DNA of 35,634 nucleotides, from the IMG/VR virus record IMGVR_UViG_3300024999_000249, positions 1 through 35,634 of that record. The stretch is one strand, 5' to 3'. A program made the translations under genes and the position numbers. The stretch comes from a virus. The first letter of the stretch is position 1, and every line of letters starts with the position of its first letter. Of the stretch, positions 1 through 8,991 are shown piece by piece. The notes beneath the pieces are model-generated. The model saw nothing but the letters and a program-made list of their open reading frames with translations, was not told where the DNA came from and searched no databases.

Positions 1-763
1 ATTTTCCTCTATATTCTAATAAACAATCATGTATTCTTGTAGATAATCTATATTGTGGTTGACATAAATACATTTTACCATTAAATTCTCTATAACATGC
101 TTCTTTCCTAACAGGAGAAATATTACAGAATTCCTTAAGATTATTATATTTATAATATAAATAATCTTTTTGATTTTCTGCATGTGATTCTATAAATATA
201 GGTTGATCTTCTCTCTTATCAATATGACCATCCCCTAACATTGAACCAATAATTAAATCTTTTTGTTTTTCATTTAATTGCTTATTAACTTGTCTATATT
301 CTTGAGTTATTCTATGTATTTCGGTACACCATTTTTCAATCACTCTTTTTGTACATTTTGCTTCTTTTGCCATTTCTTTATGACTTAAACCTTCAACCAT
401 ATATTTTTGATAACACCAATTATAATCTTGATATATAGCTTTAAATTTATTGCTATTTTTATATTTTGTTTTTATTCCCATTTGATTTACTTTACTATTA
501 ATTGATGTAACACTTTTATGTAATATTTCTGCAATCTCTTTATATGGAATTATTTTTTCTACTAATTCTATTAATTTATTTTCTTCTTCTGGTTTCCAAT
601 ATATTCTCTTATCATTTATATCCGGTTGTGAAGAATCAATTATTTTACCATGATTCTTTATTTGCAAATAATGCTTGTTACATAAATTTTTCCCATATTT
701 ACTATTTTTATTAAATCTTGATGTATTTAATTCTGATACACCACATATACTACAATATTGCAT
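1..763 (-). CDS. LAGLIDADG homing endonuclease, 3' end beyond window
   Basis: Open frame from ATG at 763, behind a GGAGG site, to the left edge; 254 codons are visible and no stop is reached. The N-terminus has a small Zn-binding pattern (C4, C7, C28, H31). A SANT/HTH-like stretch follows (YWKPEEENKLIELV, about 55-68), then a second HTH-like helix pair (LSHKEMAKEAKCTKRVIEKW). The LAGLIDADG signature IIGSMLGDG lies at about 171-179, followed by the HAENQKDYLYYKY stretch typical of LAGLIDADG_2 endonucleases. It probably cleaves an allele lacking it, as a free-standing mobile gene next to the replication operon. The second half of the fold lies outside the window, so whether it is intact cannot be judged. 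Confidence 0.8.
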   Translation of the reverse strand, partial: MQYCSICGVSELNTSRFNKNSKYGKNLCNKHYLQIKNHGKIIDSSQPDINDKRIYWKPEEENKLIELVEKIIPYKEIAEILHKSVTSINSKVNQMGIKTKYKNSNKFKAIYQDYNWCYQKYMVEGLSHKEMAKEAKCTKRVIEKWCTEIHRITQEYRQVNKQLNEKQKDLIIGSMLGDGHIDKREDQPIFIESHAENQKDYLYYKYNNLKEFCNISPVRKEACYREFNGKMYLCQPQYRLSTRIHDCLLEYRGK

Positions 764-782
764 ATTATTCCTCCTTATTATT

Positions 783-1583
783 TTATTCAATTAAACACTT
801 ATCTCTAAAACTACATAAATTAACACAAAAGAAATCTTTTTCAGCATTATAATTTTTATTCCAAAATATAATATCTTTATCCAACAATTCAATTTCATCT
901 ACTGTATTTGTCACATAATCTTCAATATCTTTTTTAGCAATATCATCATCATATTTTATTATTACTAATCCATCTGAGTAATCCTCAAATATACTACATT
1001 TATTTCTTTCAACTAATTTATTATTTTGAATTACGTACTTTAACATATTAAAATATAAATTAATCTTCATATTTGGATATTGTTTACTTAAAGCATATGC
1101 ATATAAATATAATTGTCTTTGTTTTTTAAGTAAATCTTTCTTACTATATTTACTACTTGTTTTTAAATCACATATATGTATTTTCCCATCTTTAAAATAC
1201 CATAAATCAATATATCCTTTCATCATAACTCCATTTACATTCACTTCAAAGTATTCTTCAATCTTAAAATCTTTTATTGCTTCGGAAATATAATTTTCAA
1301 AAAAATGTGTAATACATTCTTTATAATTATTTTTAACTTTTTCACTAATCCATTCTAATCCAAGCATATCAGCATCATCTACTGCTTGAGTAAATTTTTC
1401 TACAGCACCTTCATTTGTTTCTTTATTCTCAATTATCCCTTGAGTTAATTCATGGCATATAGTACCTAAAAAACTATATATGTTTTCACCACCTCTTTGT
1501 CCAAGAACATATGTATAAAAATAACTTCTTTTACAATTATGAAAACTATCTAATCTACTAAAGCTATATATTATTTTACTCAA
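783..1583 (-). CDS. RecB/Cas4-like PD-(D/E)XK nuclease
   Basis: Nuclease of the RecB/Cas4-like PD-(D/E)XK superfamily, likely acting in phage replication or recombination. Motifs in order: YSFSRLDSFHNC with a Cys near residue 17, FLGTICHE (motif I His), GYIDLWYF (motif II Asp near 126), ICDLKTSS (D-x-K near 139-141), then QLYLYAYAL (the QxxxY motif). Three C-terminal Cys (CVNLCSFRDKC) together with the N-terminal Cys could hold an iron-sulfur cluster as in Cas4/AddB. I chose a TTG start at 1583 because a G-rich stretch precedes it and the conserved YSFSRL then lies at the N-terminus; GTG at 1595 or 1589 is possible. It overlaps the TGA of the primase gene, implying coupled translation. Confidence 0.8.
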   Translation of the reverse strand: MSKIIYSFSRLDSFHNCKRSYFYTYVLGQRGGENIYSFLGTICHELTQGIIENKETNEGAVEKFTQAVDDADMLGLEWISEKVKNNYKECITHFFENYISEAIKDFKIEEYFEVNVNGVMMKGYIDLWYFKDGKIHICDLKTSSKYSKKDLLKKQRQLYLYAYALSKQYPNMKINLYFNMLKYVIQNNKLVERNKCSIFEDYSDGLVIIKYDDDIAKKDIEDYVTNTVDEIELLDKDIIFWNKNYNAEKDFFCVNLCSFRDKCLIE

Positions 1584-1585
1584 TA

Positions 1586-2608
1586 TCACACCCACTCTAC
1601 ATAATTATTTTTTAATTCTATAAATTTTTCTTTACCTAAATCTGTAGGACTCATTTTTGATTCTTTAGGTAATATTTTATTTTCTTTATCTATGATATAT
1701 CCCACTTTAATATCTTTAAATTTTAACATAGATTTTATTTTATTAATTTGATTTACAACAATTTCTTCCTTTAAACCTTCATCCATTCCTAAAATTATTT
1801 TTTGAGGTTGCAAATTTATTATATTTATTATTTGATGATAATGAATTGAATTACCACCCAATGCTAATCCAGTATATATATCCATACTATCTAATTGCAT
1901 TGCTCCCTTTTCAGATTCAAAAATATATAATTCTTCACATCCTTGAAGGTATTGGTAATTTTCTGTATAACCATATAATGTTTGAGATTTTAGATGAGGA
2001 ATTACTGGACACCATTTTAATGTATTATCCATTTCATAATCTCCTATATATCTTCCAGTAATACCAACTAAATCTCCTTCAAAACTCCACCAAGGACATG
2101 TAATTCTTTGTGATAATATATCAAATCCAATTTTAAATTTCTTTTGTGTTTGAAATGATATATTATCACGAAAAAACATAATATTATATTTATCCAAATA
2201 TTGATTTAAAATATTCTCATCATAAGTTTTTAATTCTATAACATGTGCATTTTTAGATTTAATTTTATTATAGAATCCTCCAAATACAGATTTTCTTTTC
2301 TTATAATAATAAAATGAATCAATTCCTAATTCTTTTTTAATAATATTAATAACTTCTTTAAATTCAACATTTTTACTTTTAATAATAAAACTGATAAAAT
2401 CACAATTAATTCCTCTACCATAATCAGAAACATATAAATATTGATTATTATGTAATTTAATTCTTATTGATGTTTTATTAGTTTTTTCATTAATACCAGC
2501 ACGAATCTCATGTGATTTGAGATCAATATTATGAAACTCATAATATTCTAATATATTTTTAATATGTATAGGATTATCTATGAGTTTTTGTTTGATTTCA
2601 GTTATCAC
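1586..2608 (-). CDS. DnaG-type primase with TOPRIM domain
   Basis: Primase that makes RNA primers at the phage fork. The middle has the DnaG-like stretch RITCPWWSFEGDLVGITGRY. The TOPRIM domain follows, with the catalytic Glu in LYIFESEKGAMQ and the Asp motif in KIILGMDEG. The N-terminal part (EYYEFHNIDLKSHEIRAG) resembles the start of a CHC2-type domain but I do not see its zinc Cys/His set, so the zinc finger seems degenerate or absent. GTG at 2608 is preferred because GGAG lies 8 nt upstream; ATG at 2626 has no such site. It sits directly upstream of the nuclease and downstream of the helicase, the usual phage order. It ends in TGA with a second in-frame TGA two codons on. Confidence 0.85.
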   Translation of the reverse strand: MITEIKQKLIDNPIHIKNILEYYEFHNIDLKSHEIRAGINEKTNKTSIRIKLHNNQYLYVSDYGRGINCDFISFIIKSKNVEFKEVINIIKKELGIDSFYYYKKRKSVFGGFYNKIKSKNAHVIELKTYDENILNQYLDKYNIMFFRDNISFQTQKKFKIGFDILSQRITCPWWSFEGDLVGITGRYIGDYEMDNTLKWCPVIPHLKSQTLYGYTENYQYLQGCEELYIFESEKGAMQLDSMDIYTGLALGGNSIHYHQIINIINLQPQKIILGMDEGLKEEIVVNQINKIKSMLKFKDIKVGYIIDKENKILPKESKMSPTDLGKEKFIELKNNYVEWV

Positions 2609-2670
2609 AAAATTCGCTCCATCCATATAAATTATGTATTAATATCATATTACTTATATAATAATTTAAT

Positions 2671-4224
2671 TTATCCTCCAATCTTTCCATGTTTCGGTCT
2701 TGAATATGCAGATTCAGTAAATGTTCCTGTATTTCCATTAAATTTTAGAAGCATAGCTACTCCTGTATCACTTGAATTTTCACCATTTCTATTTTTTTCA
2801 AAGAATAACATTCTATAAACCGCTGTTGGATCTGGTTCATATTCTTCTTCACACCATTTATTTTGTATTTTTACTCTTTTAAATGGTTTACAATAATACT
2901 TACTACTTTTATCTAATTCATCTGAAAATACTGGTCTAATTAATAATAATGTTTCTAATATTTCTTTTATTTGTTTTGATTGACTTAATGTTGAAGCATC
3001 TAAAAATAATATTCCAAATAATGCTTGTGCTAATTGAATATTTGCAAATCCTATAAGATTATATTTTTTAGCAAGTTTATCTAGTTCTCTAGAATCTTTA
3101 ATTAAATTTAACCAGTTTTGATCTCCTTTCATATTTGTTAATTCTGATTTAAATGTATCATAAACAAAACAATCGAATCCATGAGACAAAGCATAATATC
3201 TTACTTTCTTTTTTACTAAATTAATGTCTGCATCTGCTATTTGAATAAATTTAAAATATTTACTATATTCTTCATTCCATAATTTTTGTGCTTTTTTTAT
3301 ATATTCTTTGTCAATATCTGTTAATTCATTTTTATTTTTTATTTTTCTTTTAGTTACTTTAAAATACTTAAACTTTTTAGCAAGTAACCATGTAATAAAT
3401 TGAATCTTAAATACTGTACTTTTTTGTTCATTTGTAATAATTAATGTTTTTTTCCCTTGTGAAGCTAATGCCATTAATATTGTAATAATTAATGTAGTTT
3501 TTCCAGAAGAACTAAAACCACCCAACATATGTAATGCTCCTGATAATAAACCTCCTATTTGATTGGATATATAAGGAAAACACATTACATTATTTCCATC
3601 ACAATCAATTCCACACGTATTAAATGGTACACCACTTTCTAATCCTGATTGTACTTCTTCAATAAATTCATCTGTAATATCAAGATTACCTTCTTCTATA
3701 ATTTTACTACTATTTCTAGTTGAAAATGTTGATAGTTTATTTTCATAATATTCAATAACACTTTCACTATCCATTTTTCTAAATAAATCTAATGGAATAA
3801 TATTTTTACCGTCTTCTTCTACAGCACTTAGCAAATTAAATCCATTATTATACAAATTAATTATAATGTTTTCTCTATATAAAATATCTAGATATGTATC
3901 CCAATTTTTGTCATTAATTATGTCAATTAGGTTTTGTATTGTATTCCATCCACCTCTATTTTGAAAACTTTCTTCAATCATTTCAGATATATTAGATAGA
4001 ATAGTTACTTCATCAATAGAAGGGAATCCTTTAGATCTTATATTTTGAATTAAAGCAAAATAAAATCTACCATCTATTGACAAAAAATCTTCAATTTTAA
4101 GATTACATTCATCAAGTAATAAAATGTCTTTAAATAAGCAAGAAATAACATTACCTTCTATGGTTATTCTTCCTTTAAGTAATTGTTCAGGATATTTACT
4201 GCAACCACTAATAAATTCACTCAA
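2671..4224 (-). CDS. DnaB-type replicative helicase
   Basis: 517-residue RecA-fold helicase that unwinds DNA at the fork. An N-terminal helical domain precedes the ATPase core with Walker A GGFSSSGKTT (about 235-244), a Walker B-like DCFVYDTFK and the downstream GFANIQLAQ strand. The length and the adjacent primase gene match a DnaB/gp4-like replicative helicase. A TTG start at 4224 fits: GGAGGG lies 5 nt upstream and no ATG is near the N-terminus. It starts right after the stop of the upstream 163-residue gene, so both are probably co-translated. No intein is seen. Confidence 0.85.
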   Translation of the reverse strand: MSEFISGCSKYPEQLLKGRITIEGNVISCLFKDILLLDECNLKIEDFLSIDGRFYFALIQNIRSKGFPSIDEVTILSNISEMIEESFQNRGGWNTIQNLIDIINDKNWDTYLDILYRENIIINLYNNGFNLLSAVEEDGKNIIPLDLFRKMDSESVIEYYENKLSTFSTRNSSKIIEEGNLDITDEFIEEVQSGLESGVPFNTCGIDCDGNNVMCFPYISNQIGGLLSGALHMLGGFSSSGKTTLIITILMALASQGKKTLIITNEQKSTVFKIQFITWLLAKKFKYFKVTKRKIKNKNELTDIDKEYIKKAQKLWNEEYSKYFKFIQIADADINLVKKKVRYYALSHGFDCFVYDTFKSELTNMKGDQNWLNLIKDSRELDKLAKKYNLIGFANIQLAQALFGILFLDASTLSQSKQIKEILETLLLIRPVFSDELDKSSKYYCKPFKRVKIQNKWCEEEYEPDPTAVYRMLFFEKNRNGENSSDTGVAMLLKFNGNTGTFTESAYSRPKHGKIGG

Positions 4225-4225
4225 A

Positions 4226-4717
4226 TTATCCCTCCAATTCTTCTATATATTCTGATAGATTCTTTTTACGTTCTTTTGATTTATAATTAACTTCAATCAT
4301 TTCAATATCTAATTGCTTAATTGGTTCAGGTTGTTTTAATTTATAATCTTGCAAATTATTATTAAGTATTGTCATAAAATACCTAATCTTTCCATATTCA
4401 CGACTAAATTCTTTAGACATAACTTTTTCTAAGAAACTGATGTTATCCATTAAATATAAATTAATTTTCTTATATGTATGAATTTCTGCAATCAATTTTA
4501 ATTCTTTAAATAATGCTGTATTTGTTATCACATATCCAAATATTTTATTAATATTTTCTATACAATTTATCCTATTTTCTTTTTCTTCTTTAATTAATAA
4601 ATAATCTTTTTCAGTACAATAGTATTCGTTTTTACCATTAATAATTACTTTAAATGCAGTATCTCTTTCTATTTTATTATTATCATGGCATTTACATTTT
4701 ACTAATATAATATCCAC
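4226..4717 (-). CDS. small helicase-associated phage protein, possible loader
   Basis: 163-residue protein lying between the ATPase and the helicase. The N-terminus has Cys/His (CKCHDNN, then YYCTEKDY about 25 residues later), suggesting a small zinc-binding module; the rest is helical and charged. A function as helicase loader or partner is inferred only from position. The GTG at 4717 overlaps its own AAGGTGG ribosome binding site, which makes it doubtful; the ATA at 4706-4708, 5 nt after that site, would give a more natural N-terminus just before the CKC motif. It abuts the helicase start. Confidence 0.6.
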   Translation of the reverse strand: MDIILVKCKCHDNNKIERDTAFKVIINGKNEYYCTEKDYLLIKEEKENRINCIENINKIFGYVITNTALFKELKLIAEIHTYKKINLYLMDNISFLEKVMSKEFSREYGKIRYFMTILNNNLQDYKLKQPEPIKQLDIEMIEVNYKSKERKKNLSEYIEELEG

Positions 4718-4763
4718 CTTCCAATAGATAATAGGGAGAATAATATTCTCCCTATTAAATTAT

Positions 4764-5903
4764 TTATTCAAAAATATGTAATATTTCTTCAAATACTCTT
4801 GTTGGTAAGGCAAGATCAAATTTTGATGTACCATTTTTTTCTAATATATCTTTCACTGATTTTTTTTGTTCAGGATTGGCAGTTTTATAATGACTAGTAA
4901 TTTTCTTAACTAATTCTTTATTTTTCTCTTCATCTGATATATTATCTAAATCTTCTCTAATTTCTTGTACCTTTTCTTCTGCTTCATTTATACGTTCAGT
5001 TTCTTGCTTTTCTTTTATTTGTTTTAATTCTTTATCAGAAGTCTTACCATGATATTTTTCATGTTGTTTTTTAATTGCAACAAGAATAGTATCAATAAAA
5101 ATATTTGTATCAAATTCAATTTTAGGTTCAATATCAATAAAATGTGATTTTACATCAATTGCATATTCTTCATCTCTAAATACAATCACTCTACGTTCAG
5201 AAGCAATTCTACCTACTTGTTTATTTTTCTTGCTAAATGCATCCTTAACTGTTTCAATATCATTCATTTCTCTTTCTATGTATGCACAAGCAACAATATT
5301 TACTTTATCTTTAATTGCATTATAGTATTTAGCTTCTAAATTTGAGGTAAGTTGTTCATATTCAATATCAGTCATAAGATCTTTTTTATTTTTTTGTTTT
5401 GTATGACCAATAAAGAAAATACCATATTTAGCATCTCTTAACTTAAATACAGTAGAAATAACTAAATCTACTACTTTATTTTCTCCTCCCTGAAACCCAC
5501 CATATGCTTGTTTAATTGATTTTACTCTTTTCTCTGGTATAACAGAAGCATTATATATCTCTACTACTTCTTCTTCTGCAAGTCTAAATAATTCATCTAC
5601 AGTATCTATTGCAATCATTTTTAAATTTTTATAATCTTCATTTCTATATGCAACTAGATCATCAACCATTTCTGTTAAATCTTCCCATGTTCCTGCTCTA
5701 TCAGATAAAACTCCTCCTAAATGATCTGGTTCAGGTTCTTGACCTACAGTTAAAATCATTATTCCATCTTCACCGTAAAGAGTTTTACCAACTTCATATG
5801 CTAAAGTCGTTTTCCCGATCCCGGCGATTCCATCTAATAAATAACTATAATTAGCAAAATCAATTTTGACTTCTTTTCTTTTACCTACTTTTCTTCTTGT
5901 CAT
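4764..5903 (-). CDS. RecA/Sak4-like AAA ATPase
   Basis: 379-residue P-loop ATPase. Walker A GIAGIGKTT at about 25-33 and Walker B LKMIAIDTVDE near residue 100 are clear. It begins with a short basic tail and ends in a long charged helical region (about 290-345). The layout matches Sak4-type single-strand annealing/recombination ATPases of phages, which usually sit beside a single-strand DNA-binding protein, as here. The ATG at 5903 has an AAAGGAG site. Likely role: homologous recombination or replication restart with the SSB encoded just upstream. A generic AAA ATPase is the alternative. Confidence 0.75.
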   Translation of the reverse strand: MTRRKVGKRKEVKIDFANYSYLLDGIAGIGKTTLAYEVGKTLYGEDGIMILTVGQEPEPDHLGGVLSDRAGTWEDLTEMVDDLVAYRNEDYKNLKMIAIDTVDELFRLAEEEVVEIYNASVIPEKRVKSIKQAYGGFQGGENKVVDLVISTVFKLRDAKYGIFFIGHTKQKNKKDLMTDIEYEQLTSNLEAKYYNAIKDKVNIVACAYIEREMNDIETVKDAFSKKNKQVGRIASERRVIVFRDEEYAIDVKSHFIDIEPKIEFDTNIFIDTILVAIKKQHEKYHGKTSDKELKQIKEKQETERINEAEEKVQEIREDLDNISDEEKNKELVKKITSHYKTANPEQKKSVKDILEKNGTSKFDLALPTRVFEEILHIFE

Positions 5904-5968
5904 AAATTTTAATCTCCTTTTATATTATTATTTTATTAAAAGGGGAATTTCACCCCTTTATTTTTTAA

Positions 5969-7207
5969 TTAGTCTAAATTTAAATCTAAATCATCAAATA
6001 TATCTTCATTTTCTCCTTCTTTGTTTTTATTATCTTTTTCTTTTTTTATTTCTATTGGAACAATAACAAAATCTTTGTTTTGGTATACTGTATCTTTTCT
6101 ACCTTTTGTATACCCTTTAGCAGCATTAATAATTACCATTTCTCTTACAGGATCTCCATAAATGTTTCCACCAGTTTCTTTCATAATATCTTCTCTAATT
6201 TGATCCATCGTCATAGCTTCTAATTCAAGCATTTCACGTTGAAAATCATTTAGCATATCTTCTGTAATTTCCATTTTTTGAGCACCATCAAGTATTTTTA
6301 CTTTAACACCAAATTCTTTCCATGATTTATCTTTAACAGTAAATTGCTTTACAAATAAATCATTTACTTTTTTAACTTTTTCATCTTCATTTGAAAAGTC
6401 AATAGTTAAAATTACTGGACAAGGAATATTAGTTTTTCTTTGATTATCATAGTCTCTAACATATGTATTAACATAATATTTTTGTGTTTTCTTAAATAAA
6501 CTATCATCTAAACTATCCTTATTAAAAAATAAAGTTAATTGTCCTGTTGAAACTGGTTGAGCATCTTTTTCTGCTAAATAAATTCTAGTAGGAACATTTT
6601 TCTTATAAAATTTTTCAGTTTTATCTGAATATGTATATACGATATTACCTAATACTTTAAACATTCTTTCATTAATTTTACCTGAAGAAATTACTTTATA
6701 TAAATATTCTGCGAAATCAGATTCAGCAAGGAATTCTTTACGTTTTTTCTTACTATCTTCACATACTTTTTCAATATCTTCTACACCTAAATTTTTAAGT
6801 TCTTCATCTTCTAATGTTCCGTCTTTATATTTTTCTAATGCTTTTTCTAACTTAAATCTACGTCCAGGTTCTTCTAAATCAATAACAAATTTTTTAAATT
6901 CAGCTACATTAGCAATTTCTTCTGGTTTAAATCTATCTTTCCATGCAATTTCAAGTTTTTCACCTTTAACTTGATTACCTTCATCATCTTTACCAGATTT
7001 TGAAAAGGAATATATTTTACCTTCACCATTAGCAAAATATCCACCTTTAGATTCAAGCATATGACGATTATCTCCTGCAATTACATTAAATAATAATCTG
7101 TTAGATACCCAACCACTAGGATAAGTTTCTGTAGTATAAGGTTTAAATTTTTCTGATTCTTTACCAATTGATAATTTTCCAACAAATTCAAATGTGTTAT
7201 TTGCCAT
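5969..7207 (-). CDS. single-stranded DNA-binding protein
   Basis: 412-residue protein beginning NTFEFVGKLSIG, typical of large phage SSBs with an OB-fold, and ending in a very acidic tail (EDIFDDLDLNLD). Acidic C-terminal tails are the standard protein-interaction tail of SSBs. The middle is rich in Lys/Glu, and TIDFSNEDEKVKKVNDLF looks like a further beta-rich segment. ATG at 7207 follows an AAAGGAG site. It is the second gene after the promoter at 7673-7702 and is followed by the Sak4-like ATPase, so high expression and joint action in recombination/replication are likely. The OB-fold is inferred, not shown by a motif. Confidence 0.65.
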   Translation of the reverse strand: MANNTFEFVGKLSIGKESEKFKPYTTETYPSGWVSNRLLFNVIAGDNRHMLESKGGYFANGEGKIYSFSKSGKDDEGNQVKGEKLEIAWKDRFKPEEIANVAEFKKFVIDLEEPGRRFKLEKALEKYKDGTLEDEELKNLGVEDIEKVCEDSKKKRKEFLAESDFAEYLYKVISSGKINERMFKVLGNIVYTYSDKTEKFYKKNVPTRIYLAEKDAQPVSTGQLTLFFNKDSLDDSLFKKTQKYYVNTYVRDYDNQRKTNIPCPVILTIDFSNEDEKVKKVNDLFVKQFTVKDKSWKEFGVKVKILDGAQKMEITEDMLNDFQREMLELEAMTMDQIREDIMKETGGNIYGDPVREMVIINAAKGYTKGRKDTVYQNKDFVIVPIEIKKEKDNKNKEGENEDIFDDLDLNLD

Positions 7208-7299
7208 ATGTAATATTATCTCCTTTATATATGTATTTTTTATTTTATTATTCTTACTAATTACTTAACTTACTAACCTATTAAACTAAACCTTATCAC

Positions 7300-7599
7300 T
7301 TATTCTTCTTCTCCATTATCACCACCCTTATCTTCATCCTTTTCCTCCTCACTCAATCTTAAACTTCCATCCTCCATTTCCAAAATACTCCACGTTTCCT
7401 TGTGTTTACCATCACTTGGGATAAATTCTACTTCTACTTTCTCAGGTTTAGTACCTTTAAAACCAGTCACTACTCCTTGCTTTAATTCACCATTATCTTC
7501 GGTAACAAATCTAATTTTGTTTCCACTTGAAATAGTTTGAATTCCTACTTCTGTTTCTACTTCAATACTTTTGTACGGCACTTTTTTAACATCGATCAT
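7300..7599 (-). CDS. small acidic hypothetical protein
   Basis: 99-residue protein with a beta-rich body (ISSGNKIRFVTEDNGE, VTGFKGTKPEKVEVEF) and a strongly acidic tail of Glu, Asp and Gly. I do not recognise the family; the body resembles a small SH3/KOW-like barrel. An ATG at 7623 lies upstream in frame, but the AAAGGAG site falls inside that extension, so I prefer ATG 7599 (spacing about 12). It is the first gene after the strong promoter at 7673-7702 and lies directly before the SSB gene, suggesting a replication accessory role. Confidence 0.6.
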   Translation of the reverse strand: MIDVKKVPYKSIEVETEVGIQTISSGNKIRFVTEDNGELKQGVVTGFKGTKPEKVEVEFIPSDGKHKETWSILEMEDGSLRLSEEEKDEDKGGDNGEEE

Positions 7600-7672
7600 A
7601 AATAAATCATTTCTCCTTTTCATTTTAATTTTTTGTTTTTTGAATTTAATTCTTACTTCTTAATCCTTCATT

Positions 7673-7702
7673 ATTATAACATTTATATTATCATTCTGTC
7701 AA
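7673..7702 (-). promoter_or_regulatory. strong sigma-A-type promoter for replication operon
   Basis: On the minus strand TTGACA (7697-7702), an 18-nt spacer and TATAAT (7673-7678) with an upstream TG (extended -10). Transcription would begin near 7666 and read into the acidic protein, SSB and ATPase genes. The spacer starts GAATGATAATATAAATG, shared with the promoters at 10959 and 18580. Confidence 0.8.
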
Positions 7703-7740
7703 GAGAAATTTTATTTATTTTTATTTTTCCCTTGACAGAA
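7694..7740. repeat. inverted repeat around promoter -35
   Basis: Arms TTCTGTCAAG (7694-7703) and CTTGACAGAA (7731-7740) are perfect inverted copies 27 nt apart. The left arm contains the -35 box of the promoter at 7673-7702; the right arm lies just after the PARP stop codon. It could be a paired operator, or a hairpin after PARP; there is no T-run, so a plain intrinsic terminator is unlikely. Confidence 0.5.
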
Positions 7741-7748
7741 ATTAATAA

Positions 7749-8615
7749 CTACCTCAATTCAATTAAATATTTTATAGTACATTGTTCTTCTTTATATACT
7801 ATTATTTCATCATTCTTTAATGTTGAATAACCAATATTTGCACCTGCATGTGCATGTAAACAATTACTACCAGGACACATTATTTGTAAGTTTTCATAGT
7901 TTAAATTATGATATTTACTATCAAATGTATAAACATCATAAGGTTTACCATAAGCAACATTAAATAATGCCATAAATCCTGAATTACTATTACCTTTAAC
8001 CCAATAACTTCCATTTAAAGATGTATATCCTAAACTTTTTCTAGCTTTTGGAGCAAAGTAAATACCATTCCCATATAATTTACCTGTGATTACTGCTGGA
8101 GGTCTAAGTGCTAGACCCATATTAATAATTGACCAGAAATTCTCTGATTTACTGCCATGCCATAATAACTTCATATTATTTATATTATTGCTCTGTGTAA
8201 ATTCATCAAATTTCTTTTGTGTCTTAATGTTAATTACTTTCCATGCTTGATAAAACTTATCACTAATACCACCAAGATTTTTCTTGATTAATTCTTTTTC
8301 TTCCTGATTAATTTCTTCAAATTGCAATCCTAAGACTTCTAATATTGTTTGATTTGGCATTTCATATGTATCATTTTCATTATTTTCATCTTTGACTATT
8401 GAATGCTGTACCACCTGCCCTTTCATTACATCAAGTAAATCTTGCTCTCTTTGAATAATCTCACTAAAATCTTTATCATCTTTTGCTAAGTAATCTTTAA
8501 CTTTTCCCATTTTTCTAGGAATAGTTTTAAATAAATCAACTAATATCTTATTAAATAATTCAATATCATCTGTATCAATTAAATTATTTAAAATTAATTG
8601 TGCTTCGTCAATCAT
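7749..8615 (-). CDS. PARP regulatory and catalytic domain
   Basis: ADP-ribosyltransferase of the PARP (ARTD) family, using NAD+ to attach ADP-ribose to protein or nucleic acid. From ATG 8615 the first ~130 residues match the helical PARP regulatory domain. The catalytic domain follows with LLWHGSKSENF (His153), ITGKLYGNGIYFAPKARKS (Tyr186) and LKNDEIIVYKEEQC (Glu270). This is the full H-Y-E triad; the Glu is the residue needed for chain elongation in PARP1-like enzymes. ATG 8615 has no ribosome binding site, unlike nearly every gene here, and helix sequence of the regulatory domain continues upstream in the same frame into the WGR gene up to a TGA at 8667. The ORF is therefore probably the C-terminal part of one WGR-PARP protein. 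It ends in TAG at 7749. Confidence 0.85.
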   Translation of the reverse strand: MIDEAQLILNNLIDTDDIELFNKILVDLFKTIPRKMGKVKDYLAKDDKDFSEIIQREQDLLDVMKGQVVQHSIVKDENNENDTYEMPNQTILEVLGLQFEEINQEEKELIKKNLGGISDKFYQAWKVINIKTQKKFDEFTQSNNINNMKLLWHGSKSENFWSIINMGLALRPPAVITGKLYGNGIYFAPKARKSLGYTSLNGSYWVKGNSNSGFMALFNVAYGKPYDVYTFDSKYHNLNYENLQIMCPGSNCLHAHAGANIGYSTLKNDEIIVYKEEQCTIKYLIELR

Positions 8616-8666
8616 TTGTTGTGTAACTTTATTAGAAGATATTGTATAATTATCTTTAATTGCTTG

Positions 8667-8978
8667 TCATGCCATTGATTGTAATCTTATTACAATTTGT
8701 GCGATTGAAGGAATAATAATATCAAGGTATTCTTTCTTTTTATTTTGAGGGATAATAGTTTCTGCAACTAATCTACTATTGTCCACATAACCCTTTTTTA
8801 TTTTACTTTTATACTGAGATTCCCATTTAAATATAGGATAAGTTTTTGTTTGATATCCTGAATTACCTATCCTACCATATTTACATATAAAGTAACCATC
8901 TCCTTTATCCAACATCTGGTAATATTTATTATTATTCTCTCCTGGTTCTACTTTAACTAAATACAATGGATTTTGCAT
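8667..8978 (-). CDS. WGR domain protein (N-terminal part of PARP)
   Basis: 103 residues from ATG 8978, which has an AGAGGTGG site just upstream. The WGR core is visible: NNKYYQMLDKGDGYFICKY, then YGRIG in place of WGRxG (Trp to Tyr), then a Lys-rich FKWESQYKSKIKKGY. In DNA-dependent PARPs this domain binds broken or nicked DNA ends and relays activation to the catalytic domain. The last residues (IIPSIAQIVIRLQSMA) already belong to the first helix of a PARP regulatory domain, so the TGA cuts a domain in two. It starts 13 nt after the macrodomain stop, consistent with one operon. Confidence 0.8.
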   Translation of the reverse strand: MQNPLYLVKVEPGENNNKYYQMLDKGDGYFICKYGRIGNSGYQTKTYPIFKWESQYKSKIKKGYVDNSRLVAETIIPQNKKKEYLDIIIPSIAQIVIRLQSMA

Positions 8979-8991
8979 ATATCCACCTCTC

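Larger units (their letters stand above)
7749..8978 (-). other. composite WGR-PARP reading frame interrupted by one TGA
   Basis: WGR and PARP share one frame. After the TGA at 8667-8669 come 17 further codons without a stop (beginning Gln-Ala-Ile-Lys-Asp-Asn-Tyr) before the ATG at 8615. Read through, the product would be 409 residues: WGR, regulatory helices, catalytic domain, the layout of small DNA-dependent PARPs. The stop falls inside the first regulatory helix (AQIVIRLQSMA, stop, QAIKDNY). A TGG or CGA to TGA change, stop readthrough, or sequence error would explain it. Bacillus-type hosts are known for leaky UGA; that this applies here is inference. Confidence 0.75.

Noticed and set aside
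7694-7740. Intrinsic terminator after PARP
   Set aside because: The stem is split by a 27-nt loop and lacks a T-run; overlap with the -35 box fits an operator better.
7633-7830. Open frames on the plus strand, for example here and at 11494-11865, 31646-31951 and 34891-35085
   Set aside because: They mirror minus-strand genes or AT-rich gaps, lack ribosome binding sites and show Phe/Leu/Tyr/Ile-rich translations typical of shadows.
8667-8669. TGA read as tryptophan throughout (alternative genetic code)
   Set aside because: TGA is the ordinary stop of the primase gene (1586), the methyltransferase (14387, followed one codon on by TAG), and the genes at 15187 and 22404, while TGG is widely used for Trp.
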